NCBI GenBank assembly: GCA_003343605.1
Contig: QAKW01000083.1
Coordinates: 1 to 61,375 of the forward strand
DNA length: 61,375 nucleotides
Direction: 5' to 3'
Origin: Clostridiales bacterium
GTDB lineage: Bacteria > Bacillota > Clostridia > Oscillospirales > QAKW01
Below the pieces are notes generated by a model, which was given only the letters and a program-made list of their open reading frames with translations, searched no databases and was not told the DNA's origin. Positions within the stretch are counted from its first letter, which is position 1. Each line of letters begins with the position of its first letter. Shown in pieces: positions 17,837-26,735 of the stretch. The position numbers and the translations under genes were made by a program.

Positions 17837-19101
17837 TTTAAAAATCCCTCCAGCCAGGCGCGGTTCAGTTGATCCAGCGCAACCGATTCCTGCTTCCCAT
17901 CCGCCATTCGCTTAACCGTAACGGCCGCTGCATCCAGCTCGCTCTCCCCGAGCACCATCACACAGGCCGCGCCGATCTTATCCGCATATTTCATCTGTGC
18001 CTTCACAGAGCGGCCCAGCAGATCGTATTGCGCGCACACCCCTTCATTCAGCAGCCGGTCTGCAAGCCGAATCGCCTGTGTTTTCGCCCGTTCACCGAGC
18101 GGAATCATAAAGAGATCGCAGATTCGCTCTGCGGGCGGTTCGATTCCGGCCTGTTCCAACACCAGCATAAAACGCTCCAGCCCCATGGCAAAGCCGATCC
18201 CCGGCTGCGGTGCGCCGCCGAATTGCTCGGTCATGCCGTCGTAACGGCCGCCGCCGCAAACCGTGCCCTGCGCGCCGATCTCATCACTGATGAATTCAAA
18301 TACCGTGCGGTTATAATAATCCAGGCCTCTCACGATTCTGGGATTGATTCGAAACGCAATTCCCATCGACTCCAAATAGCGCTGAACCGCTTTGAAATGA
18401 TCGCGGCAGTCGTCGCAGAGAAAATCCGTGATCAGCGGCGCGTTTTGCGCAACCGCACGGCAGATTTCGCTCTTACAGTCCAGAATGCGCATCGGATTTT
18501 TATCCAGCCGCTCCCGGCAGGTCGCACAGAGCTTTTCCTGATCTTTTTTAAAATAGGAGACCAGCGCCTCACGGTATCTTCCGCGGCAATCCCGGCAGCC
18601 GATGGAATTGAGCTCCAGTGAAATCCCCTTCAGGCCGATCTTCTCAAACAACCGGTAAGGCAGTGAAATAACCGTTGCATCCGCAATCGGATCCGGGGCG
18701 CCGAAAAGCTCCAGCCCGAATTGATTAAACTGCCGCAGGCGCCCTTTCTGCGGTTTTTCGTAGCGGAAACACTGAATCAGATAAAACAGCTTGGCCGGCA
18801 GCGCTTCGTTAAACAGCCCGTTTTCAACAAACGAACGTACGATCCCGGCCGTACCTTCCGGCCGCAGCGTCACAGAGCGGCCGCCCTTATCCTCAAAGGT
18901 ATACATTTCCTTGGTAACCACATCGGTCGTATCGCCGACGCCGCGCACAAAAACCTCCGTATGCTCGAAAACCGGCGTGCGGATTTCCCGGAATCCATAT
19001 TGCGCGCACAAATCGCGTATGGTTCTTTCCACCCACTGCCAGCGGTGGGATTCCGCCGGCAGAATGTCCTGCGTGCCCTTCGGCGCTGTAATCTGAGCCA
19101 T
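17833..19101 (-). CDS. hisS: histidyl-tRNA synthetase
   Basis: The class II synthetase has 422 aa. Motif 1 lies near the N-terminus (PKGTQDILPAES), the motif 2 region holds RPEGTAGIVRSF and CFRYEKPQKGRLRQF, and the HisA motif is RGLDYYNRTVFEF. The C-terminal anticodon domain is present. ATG 19101 is preceded by AGGAGAGG with 8 nt spacing; an in-frame TTG at 19107 is less likely. Only about 35 bp separate it from the mgsA terminator hairpin, so it may depend on read-through or on a promoter inside mgsA. Confidence 0.96.
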   Translation of the reverse strand: MAQITAPKGTQDILPAESHRWQWVERTIRDLCAQYGFREIRTPVFEHTEVFVRGVGDTTDVVTKEMYTFEDKGGRSVTLRPEGTAGIVRSFVENGLFNEALPAKLFYLIQCFRYEKPQKGRLRQFNQFGLELFGAPDPIADATVISLPYRLFEKIGLKGISLELNSIGCRDCRGRYREALVSYFKKDQEKLCATCRERLDKNPMRILDCKSEICRAVAQNAPLITDFLCDDCRDHFKAVQRYLESMGIAFRINPRIVRGLDYYNRTVFEFISDEIGAQGTVCGGGRYDGMTEQFGGAPQPGIGFAMGLERFMLVLEQAGIEPPAERICDLFMIPLGERAKTQAIRLADRLLNEGVCAQYDLLGRSVKAQMKYADKIGAACVMVLGESELDAAAVTVKRMADGKQESVALDQLNRAWLEGFLK

Positions 19102-19131
19102 TTTCAAAATCCTCTCCTTGATCTAACATAA

Positions 19132-19169
19132 AAACATCCCCACTCCCAGAATGCCGCTGAGAGCGGGGA
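19132..19169 (-). terminator. terminator after mgsA (read-through into hisS likely)
   Basis: On the minus strand TCCCCGCTCTCAG (19169-19157) pairs with CTGGGAGTGGGGA (19149-19137) with two mismatches around a 7-nt loop, followed by TGTTTTTATG. It stands between mgsA and hisS. No promoter fits between it and hisS, so it may be a partial terminator. Confidence 0.65.
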
Positions 19170-19181
19170 CTGCAATTTGCG

Positions 19182-19580
19182 TTACTGCCTGCTGATTTCC
19201 CGCCAGTCCAGATCGCCGCGTTCCAAAGCCATAATGATCACCTCGGCGGTTGCAATATTGGTGGCTACCGGTACATTATGGACATCGCAAAGCCGGAGGA
19301 TATTGAGTTCCTCCCGCTCCCGGGTTGTTGGCGTAAGCGGATCGCGGAAAAAAAGTAAAACATCAATTTCTCCATAGGAAATCCTTGCCGCAATCTGATC
19401 CTCGCCGCCATGCGGCCCGCTCAAAACCTTATTGATATTCAGCCCGGTCGCATCGGAAATCAGATTGCCGGTGGTCGCGGTGGCGCACAGGTTGTGCTTC
19501 GCCAGAATTCCCGCGTAGGCAATGCAAAACTGCACCATTAACTCTTTTTTCTTTTCATGGGCAATCAGCGCAATGTTCAT
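19182..19580 (-). CDS. mgsA: methylglyoxal synthase (clostridial variant)
   Basis: It would convert dihydroxyacetone phosphate to methylglyoxal and phosphate, a bypass under sugar-phosphate stress. The 132-aa protein keeps the fold landmarks: IALIAHEKKKELM at the N-terminus, ATATTGNLI, a phosphate loop SGPHGGEDQIA and PVATNIATAEVII. Several E. coli active-site residues look changed. Asp20 and Asp71 appear as Glu, and the His98-x-x-Asp101 segment reads TTREREE. It lies 11 bp after minD, echoing the min-mgsA neighbourhood of other Clostridia. Activity is uncertain. Confidence 0.85.
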   Translation of the reverse strand: MNIALIAHEKKKELMVQFCIAYAGILAKHNLCATATTGNLISDATGLNINKVLSGPHGGEDQIAARISYGEIDVLLFFRDPLTPTTREREELNILRLCDVHNVPVATNIATAEVIIMALERGDLDWREISRQ

Positions 19581-19591
19581 GTTATAGCCTC

Positions 19592-20338
19592 CTACTTTCT
19601 CCAGAACGGTGCGAGCGGAATATCCCGGCCCTGCAGCCGCCCTGCAATATTCATAAAAGATACAGCCGTTGCAGACCGGGTTCCCGGCAGAATCTCTCCC
19701 CGGTTGGAGCAGATGACCACCGCCTCATCGTGCGGGATCAGCCCCAGAAGCGGAAGCGAAACGGAATCCATCACCTCGTCTACATTCTGCAAATATCCCT
19801 TTTTCATCATTTGCTTTCGCACTTTATTAATAACGAGCTCTACCCGTATGGCCCGCATCCCTGTTACAATCGTGGCCGTCCGGCTGGCGTCACGCACGGA
19901 GGTCAGATCCGGCGTGGAAACGATCAAGCACCGCTGCGCGCAGAAAACCGCGCTGCGGAATCCCTCGCCCACCCCTGCGGGCGCATCGATCAGCACATAT
20001 TCATAATGATCGCCGAGATACCGGCAAAGCCGCCGGAACGCATAGGGATCCATCCGGGCCGTATAATCCTCCGAAGCGGGGATAAAGTGAAGATTCGGCA
20101 GGCTGTCGTGCGCCGTAATCCCTTTGTTTACAGGGCAGCGGCCTTCCAGAATATCCATCAGATCATAGGAGGCCTTACTCTCCAGCCCCAGCAGGATATC
20201 CAGATTACGCAACCCCATATCCCCATCGATGGCAATCACAGTGCGCCCCTCAAGCGCCAGGGCAAAAGCCAGGTTTGCGCAAAGGGTCGTTTTCCCTACG
20301 CCGCCCTTGCCGGAAACAATGCTGATGACGGTTCCCAT
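19592..20338 (-). CDS. minD: septum-site determining ATPase MinD (short form)
   Basis: The deviant Walker-A ATPase places the division inhibitor at the poles. The motif SGKGGVGKTT (about 9-18), IDGDMGLRNLDILLGLE and VLIDAPAGVGEGF match MinD rather than ParA or Soj. At 248 aa it lacks roughly the last 15-20 residues of usual MinDs. Its C-terminus (RDIPLAPFWRK) is not an obvious amphipathic membrane-targeting helix. No minC or minE is adjacent; mgsA follows. A TTTACT-17-TATAAT promoter lies upstream at 20461-20489. Confidence 0.88.
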   Translation of the reverse strand: MGTVISIVSGKGGVGKTTLCANLAFALALEGRTVIAIDGDMGLRNLDILLGLESKASYDLMDILEGRCPVNKGITAHDSLPNLHFIPASEDYTARMDPYAFRRLCRYLGDHYEYVLIDAPAGVGEGFRSAVFCAQRCLIVSTPDLTSVRDASRTATIVTGMRAIRVELVINKVRKQMMKKGYLQNVDEVMDSVSLPLLGLIPHDEAVVICSNRGEILPGTRSATAVSFMNIAGRLQGRDIPLAPFWRK

Positions 20339-20460
20339 ACCAAATCCTCTTCAATGAATCAAAAATTATCTTACCAGGTAAAGCGATCAGTTCACGCGCA
20401 ACATCGGCACAGCAACCGCCGCTCCCGGGCGGCCCGGCGCAAAATGCGCTGTTTACTGCT

Positions 20461-20489
20461 ATTATAACATGCTTTTTCAGGTTAGTAAA
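20461..20489 (-). promoter_or_regulatory. probable minD-mgsA promoter
   Basis: TTTACT (20489-20484), 17-bp spacer, TATAAT (20466-20461) on the minus strand. The roughly 115-nt leader that follows is GC-rich and able to fold (CCGGGCCGCCCGGG-type arms), but I recognise no riboswitch. Confidence 0.6.
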
Positions 20490-20496
20490 GTTTTTT

Positions 20497-21744
20497 TTAA
20501 AGCGACGTGCAGAACTCTACCGAGCGGGGAAGGTGCAGCGCATTCATTTCCCGACGGCAGCAGGAAACGATCCCCCGGCCCAGCGTTTTAACCGCGTCTT
20601 TCCCATCGGGCAGAACCTTCAGCCGGATCCCGCCGCCCTCTGCAATACAGCGGCACTTCCCGATCCCCTCGATCAGGGCGATTTCCCGCTCCATATCAGA
20701 AAGGCGCACCCCAAAATCACGCACAAAAAACAGCGGTTCCCGGCGTACCTTCAACGGTACCGGCGCGCTGGAAAGGATCCCCCGGCCACCGGCTGCCGCA
20801 AACGCCCGGCCGGCGAATTTTTCCATCAGCGGCGTAAGATCCTTTCCAATTTGAAATCCGCCCTGAAGATGGTTCCACTTCAGATGGGCAAGCCCCTGCT
20901 GCTGCCGGAAGTTCCAGAAAAATTCTTCTGTTCCAACCAGAAAATCCGGTTTTGCTTTTATGGCAAGCGCAATCGGATCCCCCACGTTCCAATAGATTGC
21001 CCGGCCGGTGCAAAGCGCGCTGTGCGCCGCCAGAAAACCGCCTTCCGTTGCAAAGGAATTTTCGATCAATACCGTTGAAACCATCTCCTGATGGCGCCAG
21101 AATTCCTCAACCGTATGCTGCAGCTCCTGGGCCGAATACAGAATAGGCCTTGCGTTTATAAAACAACTTGTCCCAAACAGAATGACCGCCGGCTGTTCCC
21201 CGCCGCCGGACGGCGTTTCACTGGCGCTGTAACGGTTTTCCGCGATCAGCTCATCGAGAATATAACCCTTGATTTCTTCTTCCGCCGGCGTCTGCAGCGC
21301 AAGATAGGCGCGTTTAACTTTTCCGCGCATATCGCTCTCAGGCCGGCAGATAATCAGACGCCCCGGCGGAAGCGGACGCTCCCGTTTACAATATTCCTCA
21401 TACTGCCGGGCAGTGGTAATCAGCCGCCGTGCGCCGGAAGCCTCCATCTGCATCTTGAGTTCCCGCGCGGAAGACGCCGGATGCGCCAGTACGCCAACCG
21501 CGCCCAGCCGCGAAAGCCCATAAAAGGAAGCAAGCAAATCCGGGCAGTTGGGCAGGCAGAGGCAGACCCGCTCACCCGGTTCTACGCCCATCTGCCGGAA
21601 CGTGTTATATGCGTATTCCGTGCGGGCCAGCAACGCGCTGAAAGTAAAGCGCTTCCCGCCGAATAAAAGTGCTTTTTCATATTTCCGCCTGTAGGCGCTT
21701 TTGCGTAAAGCGCGGTAAGCGGAGGTTTCATGATTCCCGTCCAT
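20497..21744 (-). CDS. degenerate AMP-binding (acyl-CoA synthetase-like) protein
   Basis: The 415-aa protein follows the ANL adenylating-enzyme plan: N-terminal strands GGKRFTFSALLARTEYAYN, then GERVCLCLPNCPDLLASFYGLSRLGAV. The ATP-binding P-loop (usually SGTTGxPKG) is replaced by LFGTSCFINAR. No YGxTE motif is visible, and the protein stops at LPRSVEFCTSL, just where the catalytic Lys motif (A10) should follow. It is probably not an active ligase. ATG 21744 has AAAGGAG 5 nt upstream and is preferred over an ATG 24 bp upstream. Confidence 0.7.
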   Translation of the reverse strand: MDGNHETSAYRALRKSAYRRKYEKALLFGGKRFTFSALLARTEYAYNTFRQMGVEPGERVCLCLPNCPDLLASFYGLSRLGAVGVLAHPASSARELKMQMEASGARRLITTARQYEEYCKRERPLPPGRLIICRPESDMRGKVKRAYLALQTPAEEEIKGYILDELIAENRYSASETPSGGGEQPAVILFGTSCFINARPILYSAQELQHTVEEFWRHQEMVSTVLIENSFATEGGFLAAHSALCTGRAIYWNVGDPIALAIKAKPDFLVGTEEFFWNFRQQQGLAHLKWNHLQGGFQIGKDLTPLMEKFAGRAFAAAGGRGILSSAPVPLKVRREPLFFVRDFGVRLSDMEREIALIEGIGKCRCIAEGGGIRLKVLPDGKDAVKTLGRGIVSCCRREMNALHLPRSVEFCTSL

Positions 21745-21784
21745 CTTGGCTCCTTTATCCTGTTGCATTCATCTTCATAAGTCC

Positions 21785-21816
21785 AAAAAGAGAGTGGCCT
21801 GATTTTGGCCACTCTC
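21785..21816 (-). terminator. intrinsic terminator of the 264-aa membrane protein gene
   Basis: Perfect 10-bp stem GAGAGTGGCC/GGCCACTCTC with a 7-nt loop, followed by TTTTT on the minus strand. It separates this gene from the AMP-binding-like gene. Confidence 0.9.
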
Positions 21817-21832
21817 CCCTGATCTTCCAGCG

Positions 21833-22627
21833 TTAGTTTCCGGCCGTTTCGTCCACCAGCGTGCAGGAAGTATATTGATAATTCGTGACCAGCGTTTCCG
21901 TATCGTTCACCATCTGAATTTCCTCCACCGCCTGCAGCGTAATGGAAATACGCTTGCTGAATTTCGTACGGTCCTGCGTTACATCCTCTTCGCTGAGGCC
22001 ATCGTCATAATAGCAATCCACCAGCAGGGTGTAAAGCCCCGTCTCCCCGTCGAACTGTATATCAATCACATCCGGAACCAGATAGCTGTTTCCCATCGCT
22101 GAGCTCACCTTGTAACAGCCGCTCAGCTTATCATACGTAAAGGAGCCGCAGATATCCACGCTGCGAAAGGCAATCTTCCCATTGTAATTAAAGTTGAACC
22201 GGGCAAACTTTTCCACATCGCTCTTCGGGATCAAAAACGAGCCGTCTTTATTGTAAGCATAGACCCCCTGCCCGTTGACCTTGATCGCCTGCCAGATGCC
22301 ATAGGAAATAAAATAATCGGTGTTCAGCCCCACCGGATCGGAAAAGCTGGGAAAATCTTGCTTTACAAAATTGGCGATATATTGCTCAAAATATTCCGCC
22401 GATCCTTCCTCGAGGTCGGAGCCGTTCAATTCATCAAAAGGCGCGCCCGCCCAGATCAGGTCCGGATCAACCCCTTCTTCGTAAATGTGCGCCGGTTTAA
22501 ACATGTGGTAAACCTTATTGCCGCCCAAAACCAGCAGAAAAACACAAAGAGTAAGAAATGCCAGTCCAATAAAAAAAGTAAGCATTTTATGCCCGTATTT
22601 GCGGAAGAAAACTGCGATTTTATTCAT
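21833..22627 (-). CDS. membrane-anchored protein of unknown function
   Basis: The 264-aa protein has one N-terminal TM helix (about 16-38, FFIGLAFLTLCVFLLVLGG) after a basic stretch, and an extracytoplasmic domain with no motif I can name. The domain is Asp/Tyr-rich and looks beta-rich. ATG 22627 follows GGAGTGG at good spacing. It has its own promoter (22660-22688) and terminator, so it is monocistronic. It is divergent from the U32 gene. No function is proposed. Confidence 0.75.
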   Translation of the reverse strand: MNKIAVFFRKYGHKMLTFFIGLAFLTLCVFLLVLGGNKVYHMFKPAHIYEEGVDPDLIWAGAPFDELNGSDLEEGSAEYFEQYIANFVKQDFPSFSDPVGLNTDYFISYGIWQAIKVNGQGVYAYNKDGSFLIPKSDVEKFARFNFNYNGKIAFRSVDICGSFTYDKLSGCYKVSSAMGNSYLVPDVIDIQFDGETGLYTLLVDCYYDDGLSEEDVTQDRTKFSKRISITLQAVEEIQMVNDTETLVTNYQYTSCTLVDETAGN

Positions 22628-22659
22628 TCGTTCCACTCCAACATCCTATTTATTTTTTT

Positions 22660-22688
22660 ATTTTAACGCTTTTTCACCCAATAGTCAA
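22660..22688 (-). promoter_or_regulatory. promoter of the 264-aa membrane protein gene
   Basis: TTGACT (22688-22683), 17-bp spacer, TAAAAT (22665-22660) on the minus strand. It is back to back with the U32 gene promoter. Confidence 0.75.
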
Positions 22689-22695
22689 GTTGCGG

Positions 22696-22725
22696 TTGCA
22701 ATATTCCCCGGTTTTGGTATATAAT
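22696..22725 (+). promoter_or_regulatory. promoter of the U32-family gene
   Basis: TTGCAA (22696-22701), 18-bp spacer, TATAAT (22720-22725) on the plus strand, about 35 bp before the start codon. Confidence 0.75.
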
Positions 22726-22759
22726 GACGGTGGTTTTACAGGAAAGGAACGTGATATTT

Positions 22760-24796
22760 ATGGAGCTTCTGGCCCCGGCCGGCAATTTTGCCAGTGCGCG
22801 CAGCGCCGTCAATAACGGCGCAGATGCGATTTACGCAGGCGGCCCTCTTTTAAACGCGCGCCGCGCTTCCGCCGGTTTTACCGGAGAAGAGCTGGCCCGG
22901 CTGGTTGCCTTTTGCCATCTGCGGCGGGTAAAAGTTTATGTAACCGTCAACACCATGACCCGTGAAGATGAAATACCGGCACTCTTGGAGCTGGCGCAGG
23001 ATATTGCAGCCAGCGGAGCCGATGCGGCCATTGTGGCAGATCTGGGGGTTGCACGGGTCCTGCGGGAAGTATGCCCTTCCCTGCCGCTTCATGCTTCAAC
23101 GCAAATGAATATCCATTCCCTGAGCGGCGTGCGTTATCTGGAGAAGCTGGGGTTCCGGCGCGTTGTATTGGCAAGGGAGCTTTCGCTGCAGGCCATCCGG
23201 CATATCTGCCGGCATACGGAAATGGAAATCGAGATCTTTGCACACGGATCGCTCTGCATGAGTTACAGCGGCAACTGCTATCTCTCATCCGTGATTGGCG
23301 GCAAGAGCGGAAACCGGGGGTTGTGTGCACAGCCCTGCCGCCTGCCGGACGCCGGCGGACGCTATCCGCTGAGTTTGAAAGATCTTGCCGCGCTGGAAAA
23401 TTTGAATGCGCTCAAGGAAGCCGGCGTGGCTTCTTTAAAAATCGAAGGCCGGCTGAAATCGCCGGAATATGTAGGCAGCGTCACCGCCGCTTACCGGCGG
23501 GCGCTGGAGGGGCAAACGCCCGGCAAAGAAGATCTGGCCCGCCTTGAGAAGATTTTTTCCCGCAGCGGTTTTACCTGCGGATATCTGAGCGGCCGCCGCG
23601 GCCCTGCCATGTTCGGCACCAAAACCAAAACGGAATACGCCGATTACAAACAGGCGGTCGCGCCGGTTTCCGAAACGCTGAAAGCCGGCTATGAACCCAA
23701 AAAGCGCGCGGTTTCTTTCCGCCTGCTGCTGCGGGAAAACCTTTGCCGGCTCTGGGTTGCATGCGAAGGCTTCACCGCCGAAATCAGCGGCCCGCCGCCC
23801 GCGCCTGCGCTGAAACGCGCGGTCTCAGCCGAAGACGCAGAACGCGCGCTATCTAAGCTGGGCGGCACGCCTTTTACACTGGATAAGCTGGAAATCCGGG
23901 TAGATCAGGATCTGTATTATCCCGCGGCGGCGTTCAATGATCTGCGCCGGCGGGCGCTCGAAGCCGCGGCGGCGTTTTTCACGCCGGTTCCCCACCCCTT
24001 TTCATCAACCCCCCTTCCCGCCGCACGCGCTTATCCGGCGCCGGAAAAAGCAGCGCTGGAAGGATGGTTCTGGAATCCCGAAGATCTGCCCAAACAGCCA
24101 GAGCGGTATCTCTCCCGCTGGTGGCTCAACGGTACCAGGCTGGAAAAATGCCGGCCTTATGGCAGCGATGCACGCGCCGGAATATTTTTGCCCGCCTTTC
24201 TTTCAGAACGAGAGCTTGAGCAGCTCGGCAACCGGCTTTATACCATGGGATTCCGCCATGTGCTCTGCCGCAATCTGGGCCAGATCACGCCCCTGAAAGC
24301 CATGGGGTTTACCCTGCACGGAGATTATGCCCTGAATCTGGCCAACGCCCAGGCGCTGGCAGCCTTTCAGAACGATCTGGCCGATGCAACGCTCTCGTTT
24401 GAGCTCACGCTCCGGCAGATTTGTGCTCTGCCGAAGCCGCTTCCGGTTGGCCTGATTGTTTACGGCCGCCTGCCGCTGATGGAAACCGCAAACTGTTTGA
24501 TCCGGAATCTCGGGCCCTGCAAAAACGGCGCGGGCTCTGCACTGCGCGACCGTACCGGGCGTGTCTTTCCCGCTGCCTGCGGCCACGGCTGCAATAATAC
24601 GCTGTTTAACAGTGTGCCGCTCTTCCTGGCCGACCGCAACCGGGAATGGCAGGAAACGGGCGTTTCCTTCGGCCGGCTGCTTTTTACTGGTGAGAGCCCG
24701 GAGGAAATCATCCGGATTCTCCGCGCATACAAGCTTGGCACAAAAGAAAAGCCTGCCGCATATACCCGCGGGCTTTATTACCGGGGCGTTCTATAA
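22760..24796 (+). CDS. U32-family protein with C-terminal DUF3656-like region (RlhA/TrhP-like RNA hydroxylase)
   Basis: The 678-aa protein has a U32 barrel starting MELLAPAGNFASARSAV and the Cys-bearing signature HGSLCMSYSGNCYLSS...NRGLCAQPCR (about 168-204), followed by SLKDLAAL and KIEGRLKSPEYV. A long C-terminal half follows, as in RlhA. Members of this family (RlhA, TrhP) hydroxylate cytidine in 23S rRNA or uridine in tRNA, although they are labelled peptidases. The sequence supports the family; the RNA target is inference. ATG 22760 lies about 10 nt after GGAAAGGAAC. Confidence 0.85.
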   Translation: MELLAPAGNFASARSAVNNGADAIYAGGPLLNARRASAGFTGEELARLVAFCHLRRVKVYVTVNTMTREDEIPALLELAQDIAASGADAAIVADLGVARVLREVCPSLPLHASTQMNIHSLSGVRYLEKLGFRRVVLARELSLQAIRHICRHTEMEIEIFAHGSLCMSYSGNCYLSSVIGGKSGNRGLCAQPCRLPDAGGRYPLSLKDLAALENLNALKEAGVASLKIEGRLKSPEYVGSVTAAYRRALEGQTPGKEDLARLEKIFSRSGFTCGYLSGRRGPAMFGTKTKTEYADYKQAVAPVSETLKAGYEPKKRAVSFRLLLRENLCRLWVACEGFTAEISGPPPAPALKRAVSAEDAERALSKLGGTPFTLDKLEIRVDQDLYYPAAAFNDLRRRALEAAAAFFTPVPHPFSSTPLPAARAYPAPEKAALEGWFWNPEDLPKQPERYLSRWWLNGTRLEKCRPYGSDARAGIFLPAFLSERELEQLGNRLYTMGFRHVLCRNLGQITPLKAMGFTLHGDYALNLANAQALAAFQNDLADATLSFELTLRQICALPKPLPVGLIVYGRLPLMETANCLIRNLGPCKNGAGSALRDRTGRVFPAACGHGCNNTLFNSVPLFLADRNREWQETGVSFGRLLFTGESPEEIIRILRAYKLGTKEKPAAYTRGLYYRGVL

Positions 24797-24861
24797 TGAA
24801 CACGTCCGGTTAAACAAAAAGAAATACGAGAATAAAAGTTCTCTCTTTCCGCATTGCCCCC

Positions 24862-26592
24862 TTACAGAAAGATCGCTTCCCCGGCGGGAATGGTAAATCC
24901 ATCGTATTCGGCATCAATTTCAGAGAAGTTGCCCGCAATGCGCCCTCCGTCCTCATAGGTTGCGATTTCAATGCCGTTATCAAGAATTTCGTAATTTTTC
25001 ATAAAGATAAACTGCCTGTCTGCCCGGGGAAGATATTCCTTTGCCTCCCTGGCAATGCATGCAACGCTTTCACAAAGCTTTTCATGGGTTTCGGCAGTGA
25101 GATCAATTTCACCCATCCAGTTCTTCTGAGTGCCCGTGCGAAACTTCGAATAGAAGTAGAAGGTGGGCTTACCGCCGCGCAGGAGGTAAATAAGGCGGTC
25201 GCGGACTCCTTTCAGGGGGGCGTTGACGGTCGGACTAATCGGGTTATAAAGAATAATGCCGTGATAGGTCAATTCAAAAAATGGAATCAGGCGCTCGCTG
25301 AACGGAATATATTTCTGCCCGAATCCATCACCGAAGGAGACATACAGACCATAGTCCAGATCCTTCAAGGCAAAATCCATTGTCCCCTCAGAGCTGAACG
25401 CACCCATCAATTCACGGCTTTCCCTAATAATGATCTGTACGGCTTCAACCGCTTCTTTCGTATAGCAGATATGCCCTTCCGCATAGCAGGTATCAGGCTC
25501 AACGATTGAGATTACGTCAGTAAAGTGGATGCCGTTAAGACCGAGCTTGGCGACTGCGGGAAGATCACGGCGATTGTTCCTGAGCTGCTTTTTGAGACAG
25601 ACATGGTATGCATATCCTCCACTGTAATGCCCTTTCTGAAGATAAGAGCCTTCTTTGTTGACACAGATATCATCCCATGTGAAGGTATCTGCAATTTCAT
25701 ATTCATCAATGAGGTTGGTATGGAGTGAAATTCGGTAGCCTAAGGATTTGACGTGTGCGATTGCCTTTTTTAGTCCATCGTTGCCGCCAAGCCTCGAATC
25801 TGCGGGAAAAAGCTGCGGAAAGCGCCCATCATGGCCACTTTGGTTCCAGCCAACGAGCTGTAATTCCGCGCCTTCAACGCCCTGTCTTCTCAGCTCATCA
25901 GCGATATCGCAAACACGTTCGAAAGAACAGGCAACAAACATATCGGGTTCATTTTCAACCGTCTGATGAAAGACGGGCGAGGGGCTGGGCTTCCATCCCA
26001 TACGGATACGGATCAGCGGGTATTTTCTCGCATATTCAACGGCTGGAGACGCGCACTTTTCGCGAAGGGTGACGATTTCACCGCGCGCAAGGCGGATATC
26101 ACGTTCGGCTTTTGCAAAATCGCCAAGTTCGGATGCTAACGGAAGTTCAATGATTTCAAGGCGGATATCGTCATAGACCGGGTCTTTTTTAACATCTTCG
26201 AAATCAAAGAGCGGTGCAACCGTGTAAACACCGTCTTTTACCATAATATCAAACTGATACTTATAATTTCGTTCGATACGAATCAAAGCGCAGTAGTCTT
26301 CTTTTTTCAACACATAAAAGGACATAATGGGCGCACGGCAGAGCCCGGCCTCATCAGCACGGTCGGTGAACATGATCTGCATATCCCCCATCATGTCGAT
26401 GCTGCGGGGAATGATATAATAGCCGCTCTGTCCGGCCTTTGCCGCCGAAAGTTCCTTCAGTACCCACAGCTTTTTCGCGCCCTTAAAAGCTTCCTTTTTC
26501 AGTGTCAAAAAGAGACTACCGTCTTTTTGTAAACAGTCGAATTCATATTCCCGCCCCGTTTCGTCACAGGCCTTGTAGCTACGTTTTGTCAT
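24862..26592 (-). CDS. glycoside-hydrolase-like TIM-barrel protein (possibly DUF5696 type)
   Basis: The 576-aa protein has no signal peptide. An N-terminal beta-rich part is followed by a barrel-like region with AELQLVGWNQSGHDGRFPQLF, ISLHTNLIDEYEIADTF and LGLNGIHFTDVISI, then MGAFSSEGTMDFAL. The pattern resembles GH101/GH129-like or DUF5696 glycosidase barrels. Conserved Asp/Glu residues at strand ends (HFTD, SSEG) are candidate catalytic acids. It is divergent from an AraC regulator with overlapping promoters, so it is probably induced by a sugar. ATG 26592 has AGGGAG 7 nt upstream. Family name is uncertain. Confidence 0.6.
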   Translation of the reverse strand: MTKRSYKACDETGREYEFDCLQKDGSLFLTLKKEAFKGAKKLWVLKELSAAKAGQSGYYIIPRSIDMMGDMQIMFTDRADEAGLCRAPIMSFYVLKKEDYCALIRIERNYKYQFDIMVKDGVYTVAPLFDFEDVKKDPVYDDIRLEIIELPLASELGDFAKAERDIRLARGEIVTLREKCASPAVEYARKYPLIRIRMGWKPSPSPVFHQTVENEPDMFVACSFERVCDIADELRRQGVEGAELQLVGWNQSGHDGRFPQLFPADSRLGGNDGLKKAIAHVKSLGYRISLHTNLIDEYEIADTFTWDDICVNKEGSYLQKGHYSGGYAYHVCLKKQLRNNRRDLPAVAKLGLNGIHFTDVISIVEPDTCYAEGHICYTKEAVEAVQIIIRESRELMGAFSSEGTMDFALKDLDYGLYVSFGDGFGQKYIPFSERLIPFFELTYHGIILYNPISPTVNAPLKGVRDRLIYLLRGGKPTFYFYSKFRTGTQKNWMGEIDLTAETHEKLCESVACIAREAKEYLPRADRQFIFMKNYEILDNGIEIATYEDGGRIAGNFSEIDAEYDGFTIPAGEAIFL

Positions 26593-26650
26593 ATCTTTTC
26601 TCCCTTCAAACAAAAATTTCGATTTTTAAGATCCAACTTTTGTATCAGGG

Positions 26651-26679
26651 TTGATTATACCACGCAGGCCTGCTAGAAT
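26651..26679 (+). promoter_or_regulatory. overlapping divergent promoters of the AraC and glycosidase-like genes
   Basis: On the plus strand TTGATT (26651-26656), 17 bp, TAGAAT (26674-26679) points to the AraC gene. On the minus strand a perfect TATAAT (26659-26654) overlaps that -35 and points to the glycosidase-like gene, with no good -35 box, as expected for an activator-dependent promoter. The palindrome GCAGGCCTGC (26664-26673) lies inside the spacer and could be a regulator site. Confidence 0.6.
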
Positions 26680-26735
26680 ATAGGTGTAATGTAAATATTT
26701 TAGTTCAAAAAATAAAGATTAAAAGGAGAGCGCAT

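Noticed and set aside
19592..20338. MinD considered as a ParA/Soj or flagellar FlhG-like ATPase
   Set aside because: The motifs DGDMGLRNLDILLGLE and the mgsA neighbour fit MinD better, and no parB or flagellar gene is near.
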